Below, piece by piece: positions 24,645 through 37,661 of a stretch of DNA of 64,000 nt. Numbering within the stretch: position 1 is the first letter of the stretch; each line of letters opens with the position of its first letter. The notes below the pieces were generated by a model. That model did not search any database and was not told the DNA's origin. It saw only the letters and a list, made by a program, of their open reading frames with translations. The stretch is from Xylogone sp. PMI_703 (Eukaryota > Ascomycota > Leotiomycetes), in the NCBI GenBank assembly GCA_021399445.1, contig JAJTUQ010000001.1, positions 5,828,001 to 5,892,000 of the forward strand, read 5' to 3'. A program made the position numbers and the translations under genes.

Positions 24645-25361
24645 TCACGACCGCGCCTCAGCAGCAGAAGCAACACCACTCCTCCTCCTCTCCAAAATCT
24701 CCCTCCTAACAGCCTCAGCCGCAACCTCCGTCTCCAACACCCTTCCCACACCTTTCCTCCACCCCTCCTCCAGCATCCTAATCTCCCCCGCAACCTCCTC
24801 CTGCCTATTCCTCCTCTCCACCACCACACGATCAATCTCCTCCTTCCGTCCCGCGACCTCGCGCTCCAGATCCCGCAGAATATCCTCCAACTGCGCGTTC
24901 CCTATCAACCACGCGTTCTTGCCGAATTGCTCCAGCAGCGACAAATTCGTCTGTCTGCCCGTCAGGTAGGCGTGTGAGGTGTATGCGCGCGAGAGGGCTT
25001 CGCGCCAGCGGGTGAGGAGCTCGGGACGGTCCTCGTCTGAGTGAGGAGTTGTGGGGGGTGGGGGGTCTTGGGCTTCGTAGCGGGTGAGGTCTATTGCGGT
25101 GAGGGGCTGTTTGGATTCGATGCGTGAGAGTTCGGATTGGATTGGGGGGGAGAAGGAGAATTTGGGTGAGGGGGGGAGGAGAGGGTGTGTTTTTGTTGAG
25201 TCTCCTTCTGCTGTGGTTTCTGTTTCTTCTCCTGATGAGGTCGAGGTTGAAGATGATTGAAGCTCGGCGGTGATTAGAGCTTGGGCTGCTTCGCGCTCGG
25301 CTGGTGTGGGCTCGTTGTCTACGTAGGGGAGGGAGTCGTGGGCGTCTGTGATTAATGGCAT
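24645..25361 (-). CDS. Pre-mRNA-splicing factor SPF27 / BCAS2 family (Cwf7-like)
   Basis: A single exon of 238 residues. The N-terminus LPYVDNEPTPAEREAAQALI is the BCAS2/SPF27 family opening, and the C-terminal half is long helical sequence (DILRDLEREVAGRKEEID...) expected to form coiled coils. Family members belong to the Prp19-associated (NineTeen) complex that activates the spliceosome in the nucleus; the fission yeast member is Cwf7. The coding strand is strongly purine-rich in the 3' half, which creates a long overlapping ORF in another frame (24832-25470) that I reject. The start is the first ATG and agrees with the family N-terminus. Confidence 0.85.
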   Translation of the reverse strand: MPLITDAHDSLPYVDNEPTPAEREAAQALITAELQSSSTSTSSGEETETTAEGDSTKTHPLLPPSPKFSFSPPIQSELSRIESKQPLTAIDLTRYEAQDPPPPTTPHSDEDRPELLTRWREALSRAYTSHAYLTGRQTNLSLLEQFGKNAWLIGNAQLEDILRDLEREVAGRKEEIDRVVVERRNRQEEVAGEIRMLEEGWRKGVGRVLETEVAAEAVRREILERRRSGVASAAEARS

Positions 25362-26017
25362 TGTGGGGAGAAGCGATGTTTTTCGTAATTGGTGGTGCTG
25401 AGGATTGTGAGTGTAGAGGTTTGATATTGACTTTTGGGGAAGTTTCTCTTTCCGTATAATTTATGTGCATGACTGGTTGCTGTGGATGCCCGGAGTCGAG
25501 ATCTCTGCAGCGCTGCTACCTCGGGATCTGTGCACGCTGGATAGAATAGCTGCTGCGTGGGGAATGGAGCCGCCTGCCAGAGAGGGGCTTTTGCATGCGG
25601 GCATATTTATTTCTTACTCAGACACTGAAGTCCTTCAAAGAATCGCGCATTTGCTCAACCTGCTGTAGAGTGCTAGGATGTTATACATCCGAGTACAGTG
25701 CTACAGTAAACTTGGAGCACACAAATTATGCAACGGGCCACCTCCCCCAGCTCGAGCCCAGAGCGTTTCACAACGGTTTGCCCCTCGCTTCCCACTTCCC
25801 AGATACTTGGAAAGGTACGAGTTGCCAAAAATACGTACCTCATGCCTTAGCCTATGTCATGGCCGGCCATTAGTGGCAGCGGCGCTTTTGCAGGTAAAAA
25901 CAATGTCTCGAGCTCACTCTCAGGTAACATAAACCTTCTGAGAGGATGGTTTGATTCTTCCTTCGTTTTTCTACATATTCCCATTTTTTTCCTCTCTTCC
26001 ACCCTCCTCGATCCAAT
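25362..26017. promoter_or_regulatory. Divergent promoter, SPF27 / neutral ceramidase
   Basis: This 656 bp interval lies between two divergent start codons. No ORF is convincing. A few GTAC motifs occur (about 25692, 25816 and 25834). The plus strand is pyrimidine-rich just before the ceramidase ATG. Confidence 0.5.
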
Positions 26018-28446
26018 ATGGATCCAAGTCTGGATTTAAAGGCTGGTCCTCCCAGACCTCGTCAACTTCCTCATGGGGACTGCGACGATAGAACGCCCAG
26101 TTGGCGCCAACGGGCTGGTCTCGCGACCAAACTGCTTTCTCTTTTGCTCATGGTTGTACTTGTACTTACCGGTGTGACCATTTTGAACACCCGTGGTCTT
26201 GGAAATGGATATTCCTTCTGGCCTTTCCGTGGATCCGCGAGTGCGAGGTTCGGAGGGAACTTTGAATCCCCAAAGGGTAGCTTGTACCTACTTGGCGTTG
26301 GGAAGGCTGATATCACAGGGTGAGCTTCCCATGGTCAACTTCTGGAAACTGTAAGTGCACTTGCTAACATTCGGCTCCAAGTCCCGTCGTTGAAATCAAT
26401 ATGATGGGATATGCGGATCCAAAGCAACTTGGTTCAGGACTGCGCCAGCGACTGTATTCGCGAGCTTTCATTATTGGAGATAAGGAGAACCCAGAAGATA
26501 CATTTGTATATTTGGTATTAGATACACAATCGGGAGATACTGCCGTCAGATACGGGATTCTTGAAGGAATTGCTTCTCTCGGTCCTGATTATGCTAGATA
26601 TGGCCAACACAATGTTGCCGTAACAGGCACACATTCCCATTCTGGCCCTGGCGCTTGGCTCAACTACCTGTTACCTCAAATCACCAGCAAAGGCTTCGAT
26701 AAACAAAGTTATCAGGCTATAGTTGACGGCGCCGTCCTGTCAATACAGAGAGCGCACGAGAGTCTACAGCCAGGATACCTGACTACAGGTTCTATCAAAG
26801 TTTTGGGTGCAAACATCAACCGCAGCCTTTACGCCTATCTTGCAAATCCAGAGGAAGAGATATCCAGATACAACATCAGCGCCGAGGATGACGGCTCTGT
26901 TGAGAAAACGCTTACCATGCTTAAGTTCGAGAGGGCATCGGATGGTAAAAATATAGGAGTTCTGACCTGGTTTCCTACGCATGGTACCTCGATGCTGGGC
27001 AACAATACCTTAATATCAGGAGATAACAAAGGTGTTGCCGCCGTCCTTTTTGAAAAGAGTGTTGTGGGTGAAGATAATGCTACTGAAGATTTTGTTGCAG
27101 GATTCTCCCAGGCAAATGTTGGCGACACAAGTCCCAATGTCCTAGGAGCTTGGTGTGAGGATGGATCAGGAGAGCAGTGTAGCTTCGAAAATAGCACCTG
27201 CAGCGATGGCAAAAGCCAGTTCTGTCACGCCCGTGGTCCATTCTTTCGTGTCAAGGACAATGGAGCCTCATCTTGCTACGAGATTGGCAGGCGCCAGTAC
27301 GAATCCGCAAAGGAGCTCTACGACATGATCAATGTGGTGGGCACCCCTATTCGTGGATCTTCCGTGAAATCATTCCATACCTTTCACAACATGTCAGATT
27401 TCACTTTCGAGCTTCCAAACGGTACCACAGTCCGTACCTGTCCCGCAGCCCTAGGTTATTCCTTTGCGGCTGGAACTTCTGATGGGCCCGGAGCTTTTGA
27501 TTTCACTCAAAACAATCCCGATACTCCAAATGCGTCACCAGTCTGGAGGGTCGTCTCTGGCATGCTCAAAGAACCAAGCGAGGAACAACAGCTATGCCAT
27601 GCTCCAAAGCCTATTCTCCTCGACGTTGGTGAGATATCATCGCCATACCAATGGACACCCAACGTGGTTGATGTTCAGGTTCTGCGGGTAGGACAATTTC
27701 TCATCATTGTCAGTCCAGGTGAAGCCACGACAATGGCAGGCCGCCGCTGGAAGTCTGCCATTCACGATGATGCTGTTGCTCTATCTTTACACGAAGTGTC
27801 TTCTGTTGAGCCTGTAGTTGTTCTTGGAGGACCTGCAAACAGTTACACTCACTATATTACCACCCCTGAAGAGTACGATATACAGCGCTACGAAGGTGCC
27901 TCGACACTCTACGGGAGACATACTTTGGATGCCTACATTAACTTAACTTTATCATATCTGCCATATCTTACAGCATCATCGAAACTTAAGCTAGAATCTG
28001 GCCCTCTACCGCAGAATAATGTGAACAGATCACTTTCATTTATCACTGGTGTCGTATATGATAGGGCTCCACTCTTTAGTTCTTACGGCGACGTGAAGAC
28101 AGATGTCAATCCGTCTTACACAATTGGTTCAACAGTTTCAGTTACCTTTATTGGTGCAAATCCTAGAAACAATCTTCGTCTAGAACAAACATTTGCTGCC
28201 GTTGAGAGATTCAACGAGCAATCTGGTGCTTGGGAACATGTCAGAGATGACGGCGATTGGAGTTTGATATTCAACTGGAAGAAGACCAGCGAGTTGCTTG
28301 GCACAAGCGAGGTGACCATTGTATGGGAGACTGAGCAATGGTCTGAGCCTGGAACATATCGTGTACGATATTTTGGAGACTCGAAGGCCGTCGGAGGGAC
28401 AATTACTCCATTTGAAGGCATGAGCGGAACCTTTGATTTGATATAG
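26018..28446 (+). CDS. Neutral ceramidase
   Basis: Exons 26018-26319 and 26382-28446 (62 bp intron) give 788 residues. A short cytosolic N-terminus is followed by a hydrophobic segment (about 37-56) that could be a type II anchor or uncleaved signal. The catalytic domain starts LYLLGVGKADITGP, has the metal-site pattern GTHSHSGPG and the nucleophile hexapeptide GDTSPN with Ser351 (family GDVSPN-type). It ends in an Ig-like C-terminal domain (QWSEPGTYRVRYFGD). Neutral ceramidases hydrolyse the amide bond of ceramide to sphingoid base and fatty acid at the cell surface or in secretory compartments. Several NxS/T sites fit passage through the ER. The gene converges on RPC1 with only 165 bp between stop codons. 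Confidence 0.93.
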
Positions 28447-28611
28447 CGATTTATGCACAGAATATAAAATGGGAAAATATGGCATCAATGCTTTATTTTT
28501 GGGTGACTTTCTCCAAACACCTTAACCTCATTATCTACGATAAATATTCCTATATAAAGCCATTTTGCCCCACCAACTCCGTATATACATGCAATATAAG
28601 TGCCCTGAATT

Positions 28612-31600
28612 CTACCTAACCACTTTTCGTCTTTGAGTCCTATCCCACTTCCATGCATCTTCGAACAGCGTAGGGAGCGGCTTAACATCGTCGTCGGTGA
28701 GCCCAAGTTTCCGGACGACTTGGAAAGCGCCAGTGCCAATGGTCATGGTCTGACCCATAATAATGCATTCACTGACACCCTCGATCTTGTCAGTCTTCAT
28801 CCCTGCTGCCGCATCGAAAAGATGATCAGGGGTCTTCTCGAACGATGCTAGTTGCAGGACACTATCCCTCATCTTTGACAATCCAAATCTGGTAATACCC
28901 AAGATCTCCCCTTTGTATGTCATCACATCTGCAAGAAGCTGCATATGCCGAGGGTCGATACCCATGTCACCCATAACGGAACCGATTTCCTTAGCAATAG
29001 TTGTACGCGCTGCCTCGATTCCAAGAACCTCTCGACATTCCATGACGCTGTTAGTTGTACACTTCGTACCAATAACGCCTTCCGTAGTCATACAAGCTCT
29101 AAGTCCATAGCCTTCAACCAGGACGGTGTGCTCCTCGCTCGATTCAGAAGTCTGAATGATTGCACGAGTGGCATCTGGATAGCCTGAAATAGCAACAGAC
29201 GGAAGAGCACGCTTGAGGTAGTTAACACGGAGTAAAAGATCTGAGCCCCCTTCGTCGATAGAGGGCTTGGCTTTCGCAGCACCTCGAGCCGTTGGAACGA
29301 CTGTGTTATCGCGAGTAACCTGAACGAATATGCAGTTGTCAACGATGCTGACATCATCACTGCGGATTTTCATTTTCTTGTTCCGCAATATCGACTCTGC
29401 AATATCCTCAACGCCTATTCCAAGATGCATATCCTCTAACACTTCCGTGTCTACAGCAAGGCAGACCGTGGCTCTCTTTGCGGACCATAAGTCTTCCACA
29501 AAACGAATGACATCCGAGATATAGGTCTTCTCAATTCTGGCCTTGACCACTTTTGCTGCTTCTATCTGCTTATTATTCTGCAACGGGCAGGTTATAACGG
29601 GCGTGCTAATCAGTTTCGAAGCGTTGATAATCTCCTTAATGCGGGGTACACCCTGAGTGATACTCATTCCAGCAACACCAGCAAAATGGAAAGTCTTCAG
29701 CGTCATTTGCGTTCCGGGTTCTCCAATAGAGTGTGCACCTACTGCACCAACTGCGTGGCCAGGTTCGACCTGGGCCTTTGCATATTTGTCTAGACATAAC
29801 TTCAAAAACATTTCAAGTGTAGCTTCAGAGACCTTCGCAACGCGTTCTATCTGTTGTCTTCGTGCTGGTTCCTCCTTTGTCTCATCGTAATAGTCCCCTG
29901 AAAGCTTTGGATCATCTTCAAATTCGTGCAGTCCAGCCTTTTGCCGTGCTTTGGCCATGCGGGATGCTAAATTAGCAACGTATTTAGTTACAGTTGCGAG
30001 GAAGTCTCTAGCACTTTCATGTTCGTCGATGCCATAATCACTGTTGTCATCATATGCTAGTGGTTCTCCATTCAATAGGCCGCGCCTAGCGTATCGAGTC
30101 TTTTGTTTGCCTAATATTTCTTCACATTTCGCAGTGATTTCGTAGGGTAAAAGAGAGCGGTCTGCATTGTTCCAGGTGAGATTTTCCGCATGAATCCAAG
30201 TTCTATCGAAGTGAACAGGCACAGCGCTGCCTTCCATATCCAAAGGATCAAGTTTATCAGCTCCGAACTGGAACTGCACGATGCCACCAGATGAATTTCT
30301 CACAGTGTTATCGTACGCAACGGATAGATCCTCCAAGGATTTCATAAGTCGTCGAGACATATAACCAGTTTCTGCCGTCTTTACAGCTGTATCTACCAGA
30401 CCCTCTCTACCGGATATGGCGTGGAAGAGGAATTCCGTTGGTGTCAGTCCCGAAAAGAAACTGTTCCTCACGAAACCCTTAGAAGGAGGCTGTCGAGCAT
30501 TCTTAGGGAAATGAGGTAAACTTCGATCTTGAAACCCATCAGGAACTCGCTGTCCACCAATAATTTGTTGCCCGACAACTGCTACCATCTGAGCAACGTT
30601 GATATTGGAACCTTTAGATCCAGATTTAGCCATGATAAGTGGTGAGTTCCATTTACTTAAAGTGTCAATGCAATATTCTCCTGCCTCTTGTCTAACTCTG
30701 CTAAGGATACCAGAGATTGCGTTCTCAAGAGTCTGTTCCATGTTGCAACCAGGTGCCTTTTCTAACTTTCCCTCCTTAAAGGTTTGAATTAATTTCTCAC
30801 ATTGCTGGTATGCCTTGTACACAAGAGCCTGCTTCTTGTCTGTGAGCTTCTGAGAAGGATAAACATCACTAATTCCTATGGAAAAGCCCTGGTTTGTAAG
30901 ATACCGAGCTGAAACTTTTGCCAACCGATTCATGGCTACAACGGCCGCATCAGGGCCAAAGTCTCGAAGTATTATGTAGAAGATAGAATCCTTCTTTCCA
31001 GAACCCACTGTTGTTTTATCCATTCTGCCGCACATTACCTCGGAGTTGCGGATAACAAGCCAGCCATCATTAGGGTCCATATCAGGGCATTGGCCAGGCC
31101 GTGCTTTGTAGTCTCGGCATTTTGCATCCATGTTCACCTTCACAGGGGACTTCTTGTTTGGCCGCATGAGAATGCTAAAGACTTGCTTTCCCGTCCATAA
31201 TGCCTGCGGCTTCACAATAGCCGGAGGAGGGAGATCGAGTTGCTCATTCCCATCCACCATGTACATACAGATATTAGTGAATGTCTTTCGATCAAAAAAG
31301 TTTTCTTTGCTACTCAAAAGGTACGCCGCCGTGATGAAATCCTGAGTAGCTGAAATGATGGGTTCTCCATTTTTGGGAGTAGACAGATTGTTTTTGACAC
31401 CCATCAGGTTAATTGCTTCTGTCCTAGCTTCCTCCGTCTGAGGGACGTGCAAATTCATTTCATCGCCGTCGAAGTCTGCATTGTAAGGTGTGCATACACA
31501 TTCGTTCAGACGAAAAGTTCGCCATGGCCGGACTTTGACATAATGGCTCATGATACTGAGTTTGTGCAACGACGGCTGACGGTTGAAAAGAACAATATCG

Positions 31601-33167
31601 CCATCTTCTAGATGACGTTCTACCACATCACCGTATTTAAGATGCTTGGCTTCAAGCTCTCGTTTTGCAAATTTCAGTAAGATTTTGTGATCAGAATCTT
31701 TTTTTATTATCTGTTGCGCACCGGGATGAACATTTGGCCCGTTGAGAACACACTTCCGCAGCTTCTCAATGTTATGTCTCTGGACTCTTTCAGGATATGT
31801 AAGATTCTTAGCAACTAAAATCGGAACTGCGACCTGATCAATGCCCAAATTGGGATCGGGCGAAATAACTGTTCGTCCTGAAAAATCAACACGTTTCCCT
31901 GATAGATTCCCTCGGAAGCGGCCTTGCTTTCCCTTAAGACGCTGGCAGAAACCACGAATGGCCTTTCCAAAGCCGGGTTGCTGAAGGCCTGGAACGTCAC
32001 TGTTGACATACATGGCAATTTGAAGCTGAAGATACTCCCACTGTTCCATGATGGTCTGGAGAGGCTGACCTTTCTGTAGCGCGCTCCTAATAAGAGAGCT
32101 TATATGGACAATATCGGCTAACTTCGTAGTGAGATCGTCCTCTGTACTTGCGTTCTCTTGAGCCACGGATGGACGAATGCAGACTGGAGGTGCTGGAACA
32201 AACTGCCATAGAAACATCTCAGGTCTTCCCTCAACTGGATTAATGCCCAGTAGCTCACAGTCGCTGGGAGTGATCATCTTGAAGAGATTCAACACTCTGA
32301 GAGGGTTTAGATCTTCCATTGCCTTTTTAACGTGCTTGTCCAACTCAGGGTTGTTCTTCTTCGCCTCATCGAACGATTTATCGAATTCAACCTTGCTTAG
32401 TGGCGCGACCTTCTTTGCGGCGGTAGACTTGTTGAAGGCCTGGAATTTGTCATGGGCTAGCTTTAGGACTCCAATTTTCCGAATCTGTCCATTTATCGCA
32501 TCGCAGTAAGGACACTGCCTTGCTTTCCGGCATTGTTCGTTTATCTTTTTGCATATCTGTGTTCTCTTTAGATTGTCGATTCCAGGTCGCCGCAACTCTT
32601 TAAGGAAAGCCCGTCGTTCAGGATCTGTGAGTAGGACTCTGGCGCAATCCTATAACCAAAAGTTAGATTCTAGATATCTGAGAGGATTACCTGCAACCAT
32701 ACTTTACAGATATTTTGCAGAATTGTCATGACCAGTTTCAAGTAGCCTATATGGAAAGCCGGAAGCGCTAATCTAACATGACCAAAATGTCCATTGCAGT
32801 TCTGAAGTCCTTCGCCACAGGTTTCGCAAAATCCGCCCTTGATAGATGTGCCCTATATTGAAAGGTGACATGAGTAAAGAGTTCCCTGAAAGATGTCTTA
32901 GCTGTACTTACCAATCTCTGATCAAGCGCTCCATGAGGAACAGGCTTTCGCATCTTCTCGACATCGTAAAGCATACGGTCCGAGACCTCAAGGACGGCTT
33001 GGTTAACAATATCCTGGTTTGATCTTGGCAAACTTAGCATTTCCATATAAAATGAAGAAGCTACATGGGTTCACATACTGAATGCCAAATTTCAACTCCT
33101 TAAATCGCTTAGGTATTTTGTCGACCACCTGGGCCTTCCCAGTCTCACCAGTGGACATGAGCTGCAT
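28612..33167 (-). CDS. RPC1: DNA-directed RNA polymerase III largest subunit RPC1
   Basis: Exons 33167-33079, 33023-32912, 32852-32703 and 32649-28612 give 1462 residues, essentially the length of yeast Rpc160. The first three small exons restore the N-terminus (RFKELKFGIQSNQDIVNQ, then HGALDQRLG) and a zinc site CETC...CNGHFGH. The catalytic loop NADFDGD lies at 507-513, with the three Asp that bind the active-site magnesium. Downstream are the bridge-helix/trigger-loop region (GEPGTQMTLKTFHFAGVA) and the pol III-like C-terminus, without a CTD heptad tail. It forms the active centre for tRNA and 5S rRNA synthesis in the nucleus. A second Met in frame at 33156-33158 is an alternative start. 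Confidence 0.95.
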
Positions 33168-33698
33168 CGTGACTGTTATGTACTATTGACTTATGTACAA
33201 AATAAGATTTAGGTTTCCCTATGCTAGCAGCACATGGTGTCGAATTCTAATCCAGAAAATGGGGTCACCAGAAAGTGTACGGTTCCGGTTGAGTCAGCGC
33301 ATGTTCGTGATGAATTTAATTTGTTTCGAAGAGGCTACAAAATTCAGAGCTCTTCTGGTTGGTCACGAGCGGAACCCCACCAAAAACGCGCTAATCTTAT
33401 CTAGGCGCATATAGATGTCCTATCAGACAAATCACATGAAGAGCTCAACTATCCTTGGTTGCTGTGATAGAATTTCAATAGAGCCATCAAACCTCCTGTA
33501 CTCATAATACAGGTCAAGATGATATATGCCAACAAAAAAGATTCTTTATGCCATGGCAAAGATTTCCATTCACGCACATTACATGTTTCCTCACAAAATC
33601 TTGGATATTACTGGGGTATCTTGATATACATGATTAAAACTTATTATAACCCTAAACCGAAGACTGGTGTATACAGTAGGAATTGAAACCATTGGCAA
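33168..33698. promoter_or_regulatory. RPC1 promoter / NEM1 3' region
   Basis: This 531 bp interval separates the RPC1 start from the NEM1 stop, both on the minus strand. No credible ORF and no recognisable motif. Confidence 0.55.
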
Positions 33699-35323
33699 CT
33701 ATGCCATGTGCCTCCCATCTTCTCCACCACGAAGTGCGAGGAATGCTCGAACATCGGTGACATACTGGAGGCCTTCTAATAACGGTACAAGATGGAGCAA
33801 ATCATTATCCGTGGGATCATTAATCCAACCCTCAATAGGTATAGCATTATCTAGTCTTGGTTAGAAATATCGAGCGTTATAATCACCTTTGGTTCATTCA
33901 TACCTTGGTGGAACATGTAACTTAGCGGACTATTGTCCAGTATCATAACCTTACTCAAATCAGGTTCGACAGAGCTTAGATCCTTGATAAAAGCGCCGTG
34001 TCGATAGGTGCAATGTTGTCGATAATACCGGTGAGAGAAGAACTTACGCTCCTGCTCTAACCAGTCTATGACGGGATCTGCGTATTCTTGTACGGAGGCT
34101 GTAAAGACCACTAGGTTATACCACTTGCAGACCTAAATCACCGACCATTAAACCTGCAATTTGAAGTGATTCGAGTTGCTTACCCGCCGTAAGAAATCGT
34201 CACAATGTGGCCGTTTATGGACATAATATAGTATAGGATGCTGCGGTCCAAGACTTGCATTGTTACCTGCACCCACTAAGGTATTCAGTTTGACCTCCAC
34301 CATGTGTCCTGTGCTCATGCGACCGCCCTTAGCCATGCTATGAATCAGCGTTTCATCAAGGTCGATGATAAGTGTCTTTCGATAATGGCCTCCACTAGGA
34401 ACATCAGGAAGGGTGTATGATGGTTGGCGGCGAGGGACAAGAGGTCTCGGTGGTGCGGGGGTTCGGGGATACTTGGTCATCAGAAGAGATGCGGCAGGTG
34501 AAGTCGGAGATTTTAACGCAGCAGGCGATATCACGCCAGTAGATATCCCTCCGGAGCCATCGCTTTCCGCTGCCTGCGCCTTACGATGTTTCCGTTGGCG
34601 TACACTATCGTCACTACTGATTTTGATACTGATGGATCTGCGCGCAGGCGTGATATCACTAGAACTCTGCATTGCTTTCGAGCGTGTTATACGTCCTGAG
34701 CCAGACTGTTCTGCCTCACTCATAGTACGGTCCCGTTCGGACTCAGACTCGGAAGACATACCTGACGGCGAAGGACTTCTTGAGGATCTCGTGCTCATTC
34801 TGCGGCTCGGAGGTGACTTTTGACTCTTTCTGCTTTCGTGATCGAGACGCGAATCACCGGGAATCCTAGTAGCGCTTTGATATGAACCAGACCTAGAAAA
34901 TATATTCTTAAACTTCCAAATTTGAGAAAAAGGAGCAAAAACGCCTCTATCGTCGTATAAGCAAGCTATAAGATATACCCCTGGAGATGCCAGGGTTGTC
35001 AATCCCCAACGTATTGAACCCATAACTATGCTCGTTATTATCCCAGGTAGAGACAGCCAAGAATACCGCCGAGATTCTCTAGATGGTGTGTCGTAACTTT
35101 CTAAAAGCGCGTTTCCCTTATTCAATATCTTATAGTCGTTTTTCTCATTATCAACATCGTCATTTGAACTTTCGGTCTTCTCTCGGAATATGTCGTCTCG
35201 CGAACTCCTTCTCGATTCCGTCAATGTTCCAGACGTCAGAATATTACCAAGTGAATTCGTACGTGAAGGTGCTGGAGTTTGGGGTGGCGATACTCTTGCC
35301 GAGAGGATATTCAAAGAGTTCAT
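33699..35323 (-). CDS. NEM1: NEM1 catalytic subunit (DxDxT phosphatase of the Nem1-Spo7 complex)
   Basis: Exons 35323-34184, 34132-33904 and 33850-33699 give 506 residues. Two adjacent hydrophobic segments (about 89-123) would anchor it in the nuclear/ER membrane. A Ser/Arg-rich linker follows. The C-terminal FCP/SCP phosphatase domain has the nucleophile motif DLDET (321-325), VVFTAS, and a third motif VMILDNSP. Nem1-Spo7 dephosphorylates the lipin Pah1 and so controls triacylglycerol and nuclear-membrane phospholipid synthesis. I chose the ATG at 35323 because the protein then opens MNSLNILSARVSPP; the same frame extends upstream to a stop with no ATG. ECT1, the ceramidase and the DDHD lipase in this window are other lipid genes, but not linked as a cluster. 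Confidence 0.9.
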
Positions 35324-36104
35324 CGTCCTGTTCCAGCCATGAAGGATCGCGGTATCCTTAATATCCAAAGGATCCCAGGAGCTAACAAAAGACGACGCCA
35401 GGCCAGAAGAGTCTTGAATATCTATTGTTCCCTCAAATCTTCACTTGCGAATCGTATAAGTAACAGCCGTCCACAGTCGTTGCGAAGTTGAAGGCCGCTC
35501 AGCGGGTTTCTGTTGAGTCGTCTTATTATCGGCTGGTCAGCATGAGGACACGAGCATGAAGTGCGACAGAGGAAGCGCACCAGAGATTCTTTCAAATCAA
35601 AAACAAATGAAAGGCCCTGTTGTCACGAAGGTCTCGCGCCAGGCGCTGGATTGAACACCAAGTAGCGGACTGTAGCACGGGGTCAAGTTTGTATTGACAT
35701 GAATGGAAGTTCTGGCCAACGTCGTCAGAGGACCGAGCGCCGCGATCCTTGGCAACGTGCCTGGGCCGATGCCGAATTTTGTCGCGAGATCGAAAAGTTC
35801 ATATGTGGAACCACTGCAACTGTGCGTCATAAATCAAAGCTTCTTAAACCAAATAGGAGGAATTTGAACCATAATAATCGTCAAGCTGGTGCACAATTGG
35901 CCCATTTTACTAAAGGTTAATGACTGGCTTTATTTGCAGCTGCGCCGGACCGTTTTACAATAAGAGTCACTGCCCTATCGGCATCCTGAAGAGAAGCTAC
36001 ACCCACATTCAATTATTATAGTGAGGTAGAAACATTTCATCGTCGCAAAGCGACAACACCCACCCAACTACTAATACGGCGAACCGTATTATTTCATATT
36101 CACC
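35324..36104. promoter_or_regulatory. Divergent promoter, NEM1 / GCD7
   Basis: This 781 bp interval lies between divergent start codons. The NEM1-proximal ~120 bp stays open in the NEM1 frame without an ATG. No independent gene was seen. Confidence 0.5.
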
Positions 36105-37661
36105 ATGGCAACTTCACGAGTTGTTTGCGCCCAAAACCTGGCGGCTTTTACAAAATCTTTAAAGACTCAGTCTTTAGAGTCATCGATTGAATATCTTATC
36201 TCGTGGGTGGACCAAGCCACCCCGCCAATCTTGAAGACAATATATTAATAAACGTCTAGGCTTCTAAAACGAAGGCAGATCAGTAACTCCAGATCATGCG
36301 CAATAGCAACCGCACAGCTGTTACTACGGGTGGTTGCGAAATTCCGATGGACAGACGTGGGGAAGCTGTTGTTGCGGATTCAGCATGTTGGACAAAGGTT
36401 GATAGAAGCCCAACCAAGGGAGACGGCCGTTGGAAATGTAGTACGGCGAGTACTGGGCATGATTAGGGATGAGGCCAAGGAGGATCGAAATGAGGAATAC
36501 AGCGATTCGGGCTCAAACACTCAATCACCACGTCGGCAGTCCCTCGCAGCTACACATAATATTCCTACTTTCAGTCCGCTTCGATTTGGTACCACAGATG
36601 CCACAGAAGTATCAGATTCCAACGAAGATGCTGGATCTGAAGCAAAGTCGCATACATCACGCCCATCTTTGTTAACGTCGCATACCTCCTATGGCGGGGT
36701 ACTGCCGTCACAGCAGTCTATGTTCAATCTTCTATCCACGACACCATCCCCATCCTCCACTCCCATTACTAGCTCTCCATCTACGAAACCTCTCATGAAC
36801 CCTGCATCCTTGACACAGAGAATAAGCACTAGTTCACAAGACCTTAAAGCTGAGATCATATCTGGGATAGAAGAGATTATCGACGAACTTCTCCAGGTGG
36901 ACGAGCAAATTGCGGCTTATGCTCAGGAGCACATCCACTCAAATGAAATTATTCTGACACATACCTCTTCAGTGACGGTGCAGAAATTCCTTCTAAAAGC
37001 CGCTGAAAAGCGAAAATTCACAGTTATCGTTGCTGAATCGTATCCAAACGAGCATATGGCAACACATGCCTCAGTTACTGGGAAGCCTGGACAGCGTGAA
37101 GATGGCAGCGATGAAATCTTACCGAGCGAATTTGTGAAGCCTCTAGCCGCAGCCGGGATTACTGTTATACTGATGACAGATGCCACGATCTTTGCCATAA
37201 TGTCTCGAGTCAACAAGGTCATTCTTGCAACACATGCTGTGATTGCCAATGGTGGCCTCATAGCTGCAGCCGGCGCTCGTCTTATTGCCAAAGCTGCCAA
37301 GGTACATCGGACGCCAGTCATCGTTGTCAGTGGTGTCTATAAGCTCAGTCCAGAGTACCCCTTTGAATTCGATTCACTGATTGAGTACGGCAACCCTGGA
37401 AGTATCATTGACTATGGTGATGGTGCTTTAGTCGATAGCTTGGAGGTAGACAATCCATTATTCGACTACGTACCACCTGATCTCGTGGACCTCTACATAA
37501 CCAACCTGTAAGTTCTATACCATATTATTGATTATACCGAGGGTTTCTGACTAGATTTTACTATTAGTGGCGCACACGCACCTTCTTATCTTTACAGGAT
37601 CGTGGCCGATCATTATAGGCCTGAGGACATAAACTTTAACAAACCAGAATTGCAGTTTTGA
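36105..37661 (+). CDS. GCD7: Translation initiation factor eIF2B subunit beta (GCD7)
   Basis: Exons 36105-36202, 36260-37507 and 37568-37661 give 479 residues. The first splice joins IEYLIS to LLKRRQISNSRSCAIATA, a hallmark of eIF2B-beta. AVGNVVRRVLGMIRDEA, the Rossmann-like C-terminal half (VILMTDATIFAIMSRVNKVILATHAV) and the end GAHAPSYLYRIVAD follow. About 110 Ser/Thr/Pro-rich residues are inserted between the N-terminal helices and the Rossmann-like fold, which makes it longer than yeast Gcd7. eIF2B is the cytosolic GDP/GTP exchange factor for eIF2; the beta subunit is in the regulatory core that senses phosphorylated eIF2. The first donor is GTGGGT. Confidence 0.93.

Noticed and set aside
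24832..25470. 212-codon minus-strand ORF overlapping SPF27
   Set aside because: It lies in another frame of a strongly strand-biased coding region; its Arg/Pro/Ser-rich translation lacks any family feature, while the SPF27 frame is clearly conserved.
35324..35368. NEM1 start at a TTG 15 codons upstream
   Set aside because: Non-ATG start. The downstream ATG gives a family-like N-terminus.
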